A stretch of 64,000 nt of DNA from Coccinella septempunctata (taxonomy: Eukaryota; Arthropoda; Insecta; Coleoptera; Coccinellidae): NCBI RefSeq assembly GCF_907165205.1, contig NC_058190.1:38676116-38740115 (forward strand), given 5' to 3'. Shown here piece after piece: positions 12,301-22,800 of the stretch. Numbering within the stretch: position 1 is the stretch's first letter; each line of letters opens with the position of its first letter. Position numbers and translations under genes: made by a program. The notes under the pieces are model-generated. The model saw only the letters and a list, made by a program, of their open reading frames with translations. It did no database searches and was not told the DNA's origin.

Positions 12301-15300
12301 TTGGGAATGGGTGTCTCCCGAAGGAATTAACAGATAATTACAAGAATGTTAAATTCTTCAACAAAAATCATCTCGCATTAATATAAGTAAAAGGAATTGA
12401 AGGAAGTTCCAAGTTAAGATGAACTTCACCTTTGAACAAAAATTTCACATGAATAAGCAATTAACAGGACAACTGGCGCGTAATTGTGGCTATTCATCTT
12501 GATACATTGATACAATTATAATAATTAGGTATTTATTGGTACCTTAAGACATTTACAATGTATAGGACAAGTCAAATGTAAAATAGAAAAATCCATTTTA
12601 GGAAACTTATTCTCCGATGACATTCATCGAAAATCCTGTAGTAAACTTTTCGCATTAATTCACTCAAACATAAAATTCTCAAATGCCACCACTTTTTTGG
12701 GTCTCCCAATAGAAGGAAATTCTTTGTCATCCTCTTCATTCACAATCTTTGATTGTGGAAATATCCAGCTGAAATATAAGTCGTTTAGATTCAGATGAAA
12801 CGTTATATAAATTCTCTTACAATGAATATGTTCGCTACAGTCTGAGGTATTGTGGATTTCAGAATATCAGGGTATAACTATTTGAATGAGCGGACCTGAA
12901 TTCTAAATAGCACTTCCTGAAACCCTGTCTCTTTTTTCAATCACTTTCGGCATTTTCGTAATAAAAATGGATATTATAGTAAGTTTACACATGCATGGAT
13001 TTATCGGCGCCAGTTTACTTTCACGCCAGTGAGCGTTTACACGGTTTCCAGTGTTTTGCACGCCAGTTGCTAGTATCGATACTCTCGTTATAGTAGGTAC
13101 CTTCATCATCTCACGAAAGGAGCTTGTAAAAAATTGTCGAAAAATTGCAAAATCGATAATTGATAGTATGACTGAAGATTTAGAACGGAAGAAACGACAT
13201 AAAAAAAAGCGCTTATGGGTGCGCAATTGGATTTCCCAGAGACCAATGATGGGTGCTTCATATTCTCTTTTTGAAGAACTTTCAAGGGAAGACCCCCAAA
13301 GCTTTCGAAATCATTTAAGAACGACATAAGAAGGATTTAATTTTCTTTTACAACGTGTCACACTAAATGAGAAAAAAGACACCCACATGGGAGATGCTTT
13401 GTGTGCTAGACTTAAACTTCAAATCACTCTAAGGTATTTAGCCACTGGTGACTCCTTTGCTTCCTTGCAATATTTATATCGTGTACCAAAATGTGCACGA
13501 AATGTGTTTACATTTGCAAGTTGTAATTTCACTGGCGCAAGAAAAGGTACTGGCGCATAAAATTTTGGAAGCGACCAAAATTTTTAATCCATGCATGCCT
13601 GGATAACGTCTGCACGCTAGTAAGTGTTTACATATGCATTTTAAACTTACTGGCGCGCCAGAAGTCACCGGCGCCAGTAAATCATTGCATTTGTAAACCT
13701 ACTATTAGTTGTGGCAACGGCGTTATGACATTAACGACATTTCATGAGTGCCAAACTAACTTCGTTCTAGTTACAAAAACTTGAGAAAATTATTTCATGG
13801 CCAACCGACTGCTAAAATAAATTTGAATGAAGTATAGGTACATGTATTCAGTAGTCTCGTTATATTTTGAATCATTGAAAACAATAAGTGTTCACTCATT
13901 TGTTTGCCCGCAGCCCGTATCGCCCTTCTTCCCGTTCTTTAATTTCAATGGAATCGCATTGGACTTGGAGGAATGATAATCGGCCATCTTTAATATTTTA
14001 TTGGTGTGATTTTTGGTGAATTGATATGCTTTAATGAGTTTCATCCTCTTCATCATTCCGGCATATTATATTTTTCGAACGTAGTGAATTCCACCTTCTA
14101 AATTCTACAGATTTTATTTTCTAAATATGGAGTGTTCTATTTCCTTTTTCAGAAATCACCAGTCGAATGCTGCTGGCGATATTACACTCGGCTTCGCAGA
14201 CGGTCGTCACATCAAAGTGGATTACGTTGACGGCAAATACGTTTGTGACAAAATAATTTATCTCAAAACAGATCCGCTTCCGTACTGGCAGTTCCAGATG
14301 GACAAGTAAGACATTTTTCGAAATTCACTTCAAGAGATTTCAGAGATGACTATGATTTTCAGAGTTTTACTCGTCAAAAATCCAAAAAATACGAAGGCCT
14401 ACTGCCAGACTAAATTCCCTGACGGTACCGTTGGATGTAAAGCTGTTATAGACACCAGTTCAAACATGATCATAGGACCAGCAAAGGAAATAACAGATCT
14501 TCATAATGAAATGGGGGCAACTAAATTGATTTTCGGAAGATATTCTGTGAGTATGATTGATGGGGTTCATAACAAACTGGATTCAGAAAATACTAAATGT
14601 TTATGATAATTTGATCACTTCAGTCGTTGGGGAGCCCACGATGCTGAATCGGGATTTAGTCGAGCGTCGTGGAGACCCAGTGTATTTTGAAGATTAGAAT
14701 TATAATGTGTCAGATTTTCAGATATTATGTGGATTGAAATCTTTGAAAAAAAATCATTACTTGTACATACTCGAGCGTTTTTCCCTGGCGGGCTATCTAA
14801 ACTGACATTTATCATGTTCAATAGATTAATTGCTTTTTTCCACTAGGATTTTTTAATTGATTTGGAGCCTTCAACTTACTTTTAAGAGTTGGGTTCTTTG
14901 AATTTCCGGTATTTTTATGATATGTTCTGAGAAGATTCATCACTTCAATGAATCCTAAAATTATTCGATAAAATAGTTTGTGAGATATAACATATAACTC
15001 AATATTAAATTTTTTTTGTGGACTTTAAACAGCCTGTATCTTTTCAACCGAGCTGATTTGGAAAAAATGATAGGGAAAAAAGTGTTTTTTTTTTCCTCAG
15101 GAATCTTCTGCTGAAATATATGTCAAAAAGTCAACTCTGTATATTATCTTCTTATGTTCAACACTGATTTTTCAATTTCTCATTTCTCAAGGTGGAATGT
15201 GACAAAATCAACCAGCTGCCTCCTATCGAATTCATTATTGGAGGAAAAAATTTCACACTGAAAGGACCTAATTATATAACCAGGGTAAAATCATCAAACA

Positions 15301-18300
15301 CTATATACTTATAAGGGCTATTTATAAATGAATGTAACATCGTAGTGGGCATTGATTCTGAAATTCTATGGCATTAAGTTCAAAACCCTTCGGTGAGGAA
15401 CACAGAGAAATTCAAAGCCTACTGCTATGTTATAATGTTTTATAAGCACCCCGCGCATACTTACCTAATTATTAAATAGGGAAAAATCACTCACAACGAT
15501 GTGTTTCAAATAATTCCTGGCTTAGGATATGAAATTCCCTATGATATTCCCTATTCAAAAAATCTACTTGATTCTGAAATAACCCTGAAATCAAACACCA
15601 AGGTCAGATTAAATAACCGCATTCGATATCCCTCTGAACACTAAACTCTCATTTTAAAAAACATTTATTGATCTATCAGGCTCTTCCAAAGGAGTTATTT
15701 CAGTGGAACTATTTAAATGGGCCAACTTGTGTACATACACTCTGACTCGCCCTTGTATAATACTTCAATAGTACCACAGCCAGAGGAAATAAACCAATTG
15801 TTATAGTACCTACACCTACCCGTTCTGTCAACTTTCCAAGAATAGCGATGGTCGGATAAGAAAACAGAATTTTGCCCTAGAACTTTTTAAGGGTGTTATA
15901 CCCGTTCTCCCGAAACGTGAATTCCGCTAGATGGCACTATATGAAAATTTCTTTAACTGAACATATTTTCGTCCCACCAAGACAATAGCTCCACCCACTT
16001 TTTTCGCTACAAGACCTTTTGCCTGAGGGGACAGCAAGCGAAGGATAGTTGAGTTTATGTGTTTATTATCCCTAATAAAAGGGTCTACTAAAGATTTGGT
16101 TTATTTCGAATCACTTCCACTTATAAGAGTTTCAGCGCGATGGTAGTAACAGAGACGCGAAAATAAATATTTTTGAAAATCGAAAAATTCACAATCGAGC
16201 TTTGGTATGAAAGGACCTGAAACGAGCACAAAAATATGTACACATTTCATTGCATCAGCTAATGATGCTTTAGGATCGAGAAAGAACTGAAATATCTTGC
16301 AGTATACAAATTAACAGGCCTTGAATTAATGATTTATAGCTGTGAATAGGTATAATTATTTAGAAACTGATGATCTGGGAACAAACAACTGTATGAAATT
16401 CGAAATATTTTATTTTGAAAATTATTGCCGTGTTTCATTTTTATCCCGTGCCCGCATTCCTCTTGGTATTCTCCCATCTATTGATTCAGGAAGAATGCAA
16501 TTCATATAGAACTGCTCCAGCTTTGGCAAGATGATATTTTTTCATAGTGCCTCGTCACATTCTATTCTTTCTATTTGAAAATCATCATCTGAATATAGAA
16601 CGAAATCGCAAAAAAATATGTTTACAGATATTCAATTGTCCTTGCACTTGGTAAAAATTTTTATGAATTTTTTTCAGCTTAAAAATGATAGAAAATGATA
16701 TTTCTTCGAAGATAACGAATTAGCTTAGAATTACCTCATTCTACCATCCTCGATGGTGAAGCAGTGCGGTTTCTTGTAGTCCCTTAGCTTTCCTTTGATT
16801 GATTGGAGACATTTGACCTCTATCAAACCATCGTCCCCAACCAATCCATAAGGAGAGGCTCCCAGGAATGGATACTCAGGGTCAATAAATTATCCGCACC
16901 GGGTTACCCCTATATTTTTTTTGATGTTCTTACAGTGTTATCGCCTTACTTTGGCAAGGAGTGGTTGAATTTTTTTTCACCACTGAACCAAAGTTCGAGG
17001 ATGTTAGATAGTCCTGCCTGCATTGCCTCCAAAGTGCATTGTCATGCTGCCCACGAGTTATTTCTTCCAAAACTTTGAGTCAGATTTTCTATTTCTGAGA
17101 ATATCTGAAAATTCTGACTTCTTGGAGGACATTTCTTCCTCAGTGATGTCAGGTTGGGCAGCATCTGGTCCGTAATTGAAATCCGGGCCATTGGAGAGAA
17201 TTTTCTTTTCTCTTTCTTGAAAAGGTCAATAATTTCTCTCTTCTCCTTTCATGAATTTTCCTCCTCCTAACGAACTGTGTTCAGCTCTGAAGGACCTCTG
17301 CAAGTGTGTAGGTGCCAAGCAGGACCCAGCAGCATGGGAAAGGGCTGTTCCGTAAGCCCGAACTGTCTAAGAAACGGACTCCCTAAAATTCACCCTCTTA
17401 CAATATCAGCCGAAACTTTCGATGACTCGTAAAAATAACGAACTTTCGAATTTTATATGTTTTATATAGGTACATATCATTGAACTCTAAAAGTTCTTTT
17501 AGAATTCACATGATGGTACATAGAATGGTACATATAGTCGGACACCAAAACGTTATTTTCACGTAAAATTTATGAGGATGTTATAAATCTTGTCTGTTTT
17601 GAATTTTCTGCAAGAGTCGAGTACCACCCGTCTTTTTGTTATCATAAAATTAACCCTCATAAAAGCTGGTCGACTGTTTGGCCATAAATCTCAATGCAAG
17701 AGCAAAGTAAATTGTAATTGGCTACTCAGAAATAGGAGGGTGGAGTTTGATGAGAGGCGGGTGAATTAATCTTATTTCCTTCAAAAATCAAGGAAAATTG
17801 AAAAAAAATTAAATTTTTTTTTGTTATTATGAAGAAGGTCTCTTTAAGAAAATACTCTCGTTGATCATTTCGAACCATCACTTCTGATTTCGAATTTATA
17901 CTCATATATAAATACCACCATTTTCAAACTCATTTTAATAGAAAAATATTCATTTTTTTTTCAAAAACGAAACGAGAGTCTCTTTGTTCCTTCCTTCTGA
18001 TTGTATATGTTAAAAATCAGATGAATTCATCGATCCGTTTTTGAATTAGGATGGAAATAAATAGCGTTGTGAAGCATAGGGCGAATGAAAGTATTGTACA
18101 ACCTTAAGTCTTGTCATTAGAATAACATTGATACTTTTTCAGTTTTCTTACCGTTCACTTACCATTTGTGTATCGGCCTTCCAAGCAGCAGAGAATGACC
18201 AAGAGGAGACAAGGTGGATATTGGGAGGAGCTTTCCTATCCGAAGTCTACACCATTTACGACTATCATAATCATGTTATTGGACTCGTCAGGGCAGCTTG

Positions 18301-18301
18301 A
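6301..18301 (+). CDS. Secreted pepsin-family aspartic protease, probably inactive (Bla g 2-like)
   Basis: Ten exons: 6301-6437, 8146-8290, 8845-8971, 9825-9943, 10608-10798, 14153-14305, 14363-14546, 15192-15284, 15480-15602, 18143-18301. All junctions are GT-AG and in phase, giving 476 residues. Exon 1 encodes a signal peptide (MMYRIFFSIFFLLFALNF). A propeptide follows, with the family's R-x-x-x-KSP feature. The mature lobe begins near FYGKIIVGHPGQ. The N-lobe Asp is kept (Asp115, VAFDTTW), but DTG is DTT; the C-lobe Asp321 sits in VIDTSSNMIIGP, so DTG is DTS. The flap position of pepsin Tyr75 is Thr161 (FSVVTDGVNLTG). The fold markers GVLGLGW and WILGGAFLSEVYTIYD and the disulfide cysteines are intact. 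The cockroach allergen Bla g 2 shows the same kind of changes and is inactive, so a binding rather than cleaving role is likely here (inference). Exon 9 adds 41 residues that most pepsins lack and could be skipped in frame. Poly(A) signal at 18405. Confidence 0.87.
6971..7075. repeat. Small inverted repeat in intron 1
   Basis: ATAGGGAGGATTGGCCATGT and the later ACATAGCCAAACCTCCCTAT pair as imperfect inverted repeats and form a hairpin of about 105 bases. There is no coding content. It is probably a decayed miniature element in the first intron of the aspartic protease gene. Confidence 0.45.
8387..8446 (+). repeat. Dispersed repeat shared with 43478-43537
   Basis: GAAGAGTAGATGCTGATCAT followed by GGTCTCATTTGACCTCGTCA and GAGCAACACAACTC recurs with few changes in intron 6 of the third esterase gene. 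It lies here in intron 2 of the aspartic protease gene. Confidence 0.55.
9981..10562. mobile_element. 582-bp foldback element with CAGGGTGGGCAAAATTCGTT ends
   Basis: The element lies in intron 4 of the aspartic protease gene. Left end CAGGGTGGGCAAAATTCGTT and right end AACGAATTTTGCCAACCCTG are terminal inverted repeats, and the arms match further in (AGAGAAACAAAG, GTAGCCTCCTA, AAAAAAGTTATGA and others) over about 220 bases each. TA dinucleotides flank both sides (9979-9980, 10563-10564), the target duplication expected for Tc1/mariner-mobilised elements. No transposase frame is present, so it is non-autonomous. Confidence 0.8.
12977..13704 (+). mobile_element. 728-bp PIF/Harbinger deletion derivative
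   Basis: Terminal inverted repeats start TAGTAAGTTTACACATGCAT on the left and end TGCATTTGTAAACCTACTA on the right, with further matching blocks around GGCGCCAGT. A TTA target duplication flanks it on both sides (12974-12976 and 13705-13707), as expected for PIF/Harbinger (TWA). The inside keeps a coding remnant of the HARBI1-type nuclease. Confidence 0.85.
13120..13485 (+). pseudogene. Harbinger transposase N-terminal remnant
   Basis: One frame reads KKKRLWVRNWISQRPMMGAS and ELSREDPQSFRNHLRT. After a frameshift near 13328 it continues as LKLQITLRYLATGDSFASLQ then YLYRVP. The LRYLATG-S-SLQY-YRVP pattern is the helix-turn-helix region of PIF/Harbinger nucleases. The DDE catalytic part is missing, so this copy cannot make an enzyme. 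Confidence 0.8.
14626..14830 (+). repeat. Second copy of the GGGGAGCCCACGATGCTGAA repeat
   Basis: It begins TTGGGGAGCCCACGATGCTG and runs on through GTGTATTTTGAAGATTA, GTGTCAGATTTTC and TTGTACATACTCGAGCG, matching the repeat at 690-1168 in the opposite orientation. It lies just after exon 7 of the aspartic protease gene. The family is listed at 690. Confidence 0.6.
14880..15139 (+). repeat. Truncated copy of the CAGGGTGAGTC foldback family
   Basis: It shares AGAGTTGGGTTCTTTGAAT, AACCGAGC-GA and AAAAAGTGTTT with the copies at 20471 and 30500, and it ends at CTGTA like them. The left half is missing and there are internal deletions. It lies directly before exon 8 of the aspartic protease gene. 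Confidence 0.55.
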
Positions 18302-19872
18302 ACAATTTTTACTCTTCACATATTAATTTTTTCAGTTATATTCTTTTCATTTTCTACGATAAAACTGATTTATAGTGCCAAATGCTTTATATTCGAATAT
18401 TTTTAATAAAAATTATATGAAGAATGTCATTTCAATGATTTTGTTCTATCACATAAAGAACTCTAGAAGTCTGTGGTTCTATGCTACATCTCAAAATTTA
18501 ACCGTTCGGCCTTGAAGAATTTCTAACTTGCCCCATTTTTTTGGGGTTTTTCGAAGGTCAACTTACAACACGCGTATCTCGCAGAAGGCCAGAAAAATCA
18601 TCGTAGATCTAAATGTTACACTCGTACTTCTAAAAGAGCAACTATTTTAGTCATCTGTGTCTAGTAATAAATCTCGAAATTTCGTCGACCAGGGTTTAAC
18701 CGTTTGGTCTTAATATATAGAATATGGAGTGCATAGAAGTTCTGCAGATTCCAGAAAACCAAACAGTTCATGCTTCAATAGACAATTGCACTCCAGAGAG
18801 CCCTTCAAAATGAACTTGAAAATGAGAAGTGGAAAAACAAAAAATTCGATTTTCTTGTAAACATTGTTAGATATCCGAAAGTATGGTATGAAAATATAGG
18901 ATTTCGAATAATTCGGATCTATTTTAAGCAATTTTTTAAGCCTATCCCTTCCTTAGAACATAAGATCCTTTCGTTCAGATATTTATCCTTGAAATTATTT
19001 TTCAAAAACTGCAAATTTCAATCTTCAATATCTCCTGTTATATTCATCTGATCTATTTTGGATTTCCGGTTCTATAATCAGTGGGGATCTCTATGACAAT
19101 ATTCGAACAATGAGAATGCCCCATTTGATATTTCAAAGCTGACATTGTCAAAACATCATAGATGTTATATATTATCCCTTCAATACTATTTGCCCACTCC
19201 CTTAAATTCATGATGAGTAATATTTTCAAGAACCCTCAACGCTAGAAAATTTCTCCAGGTTCACAATCTTCATGATGCAGTCAATGCATGAATGAATTAC
19301 TCTATTTTCTTTTCAGATGAAGATAAGTTTTCGAAAGCCACCTACCAAAAAATTCACTTCACTACTGGGTTATAGGTTGAGCGATATAAGTATCCAGGTA
19401 ATAGTAAATGAATTTTCAGGATACCTTTAGCATTGCCCTACTTGAAAATCTAATGTTGATGAAACAAATCCAAAAAATTCAATTCACACTTGATCTTATC
19501 CTGGTATTCCTTCAAGATAGGAAGATGGGAGATATAATGATCCAAGAATCACTCATGCTGACTTACAAACTCAAATTATCAGTTTTGATCATCATTTGTG
19601 GCTTCCTTTGTGCAGACCGACCTTATACGTCATTTGAATTTCAAACATGTCCTTATCCGTCCTAAAATTACTCCTAACAAATTACTCCCCATTCGTTAAC
19701 GCAATTATTATGTATCATTAATTCCACTTTAATACAAAAAAAATATTCGACATGATGGAGCAAAGTTATATAATTACTTTTAGTTGTTTCCGTTTCTGAA
19801 ATTGTTAATGGATAAAAGTGAGGATTTTTTCAACAGTTATACGCCTGGTCGTCCTGAAGTGCATTCGCTATT
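18302..19872. other. Intergenic spacer, aspartic protease to esterase 1
   Basis: It contains the AATAAA poly(A) signal of the upstream gene at 18405-18410. I see no supported exon. An ATG at 19558 opens a hydrophobic stretch (LSVLIIICGFLCA) that looks like a signal peptide, but no donor in the needed phase follows. The short exon at 19873 fits the gene structure much better. Confidence 0.5.
18405..18410 (+). terminator. Poly(A) signal of aspartic protease gene
   Basis: AATAAA about 104 bases after the stop codon at 18299-18301, the only close match in the 3' flank. Confidence 0.65.
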
Positions 19873-22800
19873 ATGTATTTGGGAAGATCGTTATATTTCA
19901 TTGGAGGTAAAGGTTCTGTGTTTTTATTCGAGAATATTTCTGAAGAAATGAGTTTTTAGTGCTTCTCCTTTTTTGCAATGGTGAACCAGAATTGAATCTG
20001 CAGCAGGGTGTTGTCAAAGGTTACATGAAAACGTCTTATAAAGGAAGAAATTTTGTTGCTTTTGAAGGTATCCCGTATGCTGAACCGCCAATAGGAGAAC
20101 TGAGATTCGCTGTAAGTCATTCATTTTCTCTTAGAGAAAATATAGGTACCTACCTAATTTTCTGTTCTTGATAGAATCTTGAATAATACATGAATGAGTT
20201 TTTTCATTTTATTTTCTAAAACGCATCTCCTTCTGACATAGGAGTACGCATAGAAAATTTAAATTTTTAATCTACAAAAATCCTCCTTCAAAGTATTTTG
20301 ATCAATTTATTTTAATATTTGTGAACATTAGTTTTTAATTTTATATAACCACATTTTCCTTCGTGTTTTGTTAAGAGGATTGAATTAACAGATTTTCAAC
20401 TCCACTTATATTACTTATATAAGTTATTATTAGTTCATTGATATTTTATTAGAACATCAAACAAATTATGCAGGGTGACTCATACAAACATTTTAACAGT
20501 AGATTCTTGAGGTAAAAAAAACACTTTTTTCCAATACCATTTTTTCCGATTCGGCCTTAATAAAAAGATAAAGTCATTTTAAGTTTTCATAATGAACTGT
20601 GACACCCCTGGGAAAAAAATTACCCTCAGGATAACTAGCTAAATCTGCGATACTTCATATGTGTGGTTCTTTTAAACAGAGTTGTATTCAACCAAAGTAC
20701 CAAATTTTTCAAATTTCACAGATACTTTTTAATTTTTGAACATCAAATTACTCGAAAACGTCTCATTGTGTACAAGAAAATATGAAGAATACTTCAATTT
20801 TACAAAACAACTACAATAAGTAGTTGTTTTGTAAACGTAGCGTGTTTCAAGAGTTGGGTTCTTTGAATTTTTGTTATTTTGATGGTACGTATTGGTCATA
20901 GTGAGAAAACTGGAAGACATGAATGATATCGTCGTTCTAAGATGCAAATTGCCTAACTCACAAAATGACAGTTTTGCAGGAGAGCTAAAAAATTTTGTTA
21001 ATTTGAATTTTTATTAGAAGCAAACCAAATTTAAATATGCTTCAACATTTCTTGTCTTTCAAATTAGAACTTGGGCCGCTGTCAGATCATCGGTTTGTGC
21101 TTTTGTCACTAGAAGGCACTAATACCTTTGTTTTCATTAAAAATGGACTTGGGCAATTTGCATCTTAGAACGACGATATCTTGTGTTCAAAAAAGATTAA
21201 TCAAATAAATGAAAAAATATACTCCGAAATTCGTATGTATGCACGCCAATGAACTCAAAATTCTCAATTGGTGGTCGAAAAATGCGCAATAGCTACTACC
21301 TTTTAAAACCCACCAAATTTCATTTGCATATCTCGACACAGCAATAAATAAATAGTCGGTTTTCAAAAGAACTTTAACACCCCGTATCTCAGAAAACGAA
21401 GTATTTACGGACGAAAGTTATTTTATTCATATGGTCCGTATTTTCTGAAAGCCCTAAGTTTGGAACCAACTGGTATATTTCATTCATAACTGGACCAATC
21501 CAAAGTTGGGAAATCTAGTTACCACATTTCACATTGAATCTACCTTCTACAACGGAATGAAATATAAAGTATTCAATTTTTCCTGTGCTCTAGATTTCAA
21601 ATTTGACATGACCTTCTCTTTCTGTAATATTTGTTTCATTTTCTATAGTAATTAGACAACATTTTATATAATGCCATACACAGTATGGAAAATTCTGCCA
21701 TCATTTTCAACGACATGCGATATAAAAAATGTGAAAAAAGCCAATGACTGTTATTTTTTGCGTTTCTCTTGTCAAGTTATAATTTAGTATAATCAACGAC
21801 AAATCTCAATGTTATCCCTTTTTTGCATAAGAACAACATTGATTACAAGCGAGTTTACATTACCACTGAGCTTATTAAAAATCGATTACAGTGTTAATCA
21901 GTTTGGTTTGGATAATGTGATGAAAATAGTTTTTTTTCTGTAAGAACTGAATTAACTTTATAACGAGCAACAAATCAAATTGATAGAATATCTCATCATT
22001 CACATCCATTAAATTCATTATGATCAATTAAAATCAATTACTGACAAGATCAGGACAAGAAAGTGATGATAAAAATTGAAAAAAGAATGAGAAATGTGTA
22101 GGTAGAAATTAAATCGAAATTGATAAGAGAAGCCTATTGAGTAGAGAGGTTATTTGCAACTATAGTAGTAAACCATTCTGTATACAGGGTGTTTTTGAAA
22201 TGTTGGAAAAAACATGTAATGAAATATATCTTGTATACGACCTCAGAATCCTCAGATCATTTCAGGCCTGCATTATTTTAGAATATTGACCCGGTTGGTA
22301 TTTAAATGGGAATGAAAACGAAATCATATTTTTTAATATCTTATAACTTGGACGATTTTTCATAGAATGGTTCATTTCTACCTAGAGACAAAATGCCTTG
22401 AAACAACATTGTTAAAAAAAATTGAAAATACATAGGTTCAAAAATTCTCTAAACAAGATGGTCTGAATTATTCGAATAATTCGTTCAAAACTGTTACCAT
22501 TAGTTTGATGTTGAAAAATGAAGTAAAAATACAATTCCAGAAGAACTTTCAGCATCTCAATTCTTCTACACTCTTGTTACCTACTTTACATTCATTTCAC
22601 GACGAATTCACGATGTATCGCAATAAATTATTCAGATAGTCTCGAGTGTACTGTTCAGGCATCTGTTATCCCAACGGCGTTCCAGTCCCGTACTCAAAAT
22701 TTAAAGGAATCGCATCGGATTTAGTGGGATGACAACCAAGCCATCTTGAATATTTTACATATGCGATTACTGTTGAAATAATTCATTTAGAAAAGCTTTG

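Larger units (their letters stand above)
11899..13842. mobile_element. 1.9-kb element with TATACTTCATTCA inverted ends
   Basis: The left arm (about 11899-11950) starts TATACTTCATTCA and reads TTTTAGCAGTCGGTTGGCCA; the right arm (about 13796-13842) is its reverse complement with few mismatches. The interval is what separates the two halves of the surrounding interspersed repeat, so it behaves as one insertion. I recognise no transposase in its own sequence; it carries the younger Harbinger element at 12977-13704. Confidence 0.6.
11600..14050. repeat. Interspersed repeat, copy A, split by nested insertions
   Basis: The segments at about 11600-11790 and 13850-14040 match, in order, the single repeat at about 22320-22790 (shared blocks include TGGTCTGAATTATT, GTTCAAAA, TAGTCTCG and GGAATCGCAT). 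Copy A is interrupted by roughly 1.9 kb at 11899-13842, which copy B lacks. The repeat sits in intron 5 of the aspartic protease gene. Its class is unknown. Confidence 0.55.

Noticed and set aside
16803..17078. 91-codon plus frame in aspartic protease intron 9
   Set aside because: No family pattern, and adding it as an exon would break the conserved C-terminal structure.
19558..19665. Signal-peptide-like stretch as first exon of esterase 1
   Set aside because: No donor in phase 1 follows; the 34-bp exon at 19873-19906 has a consensus donor, correct phase and the same short first intron as the sister genes.
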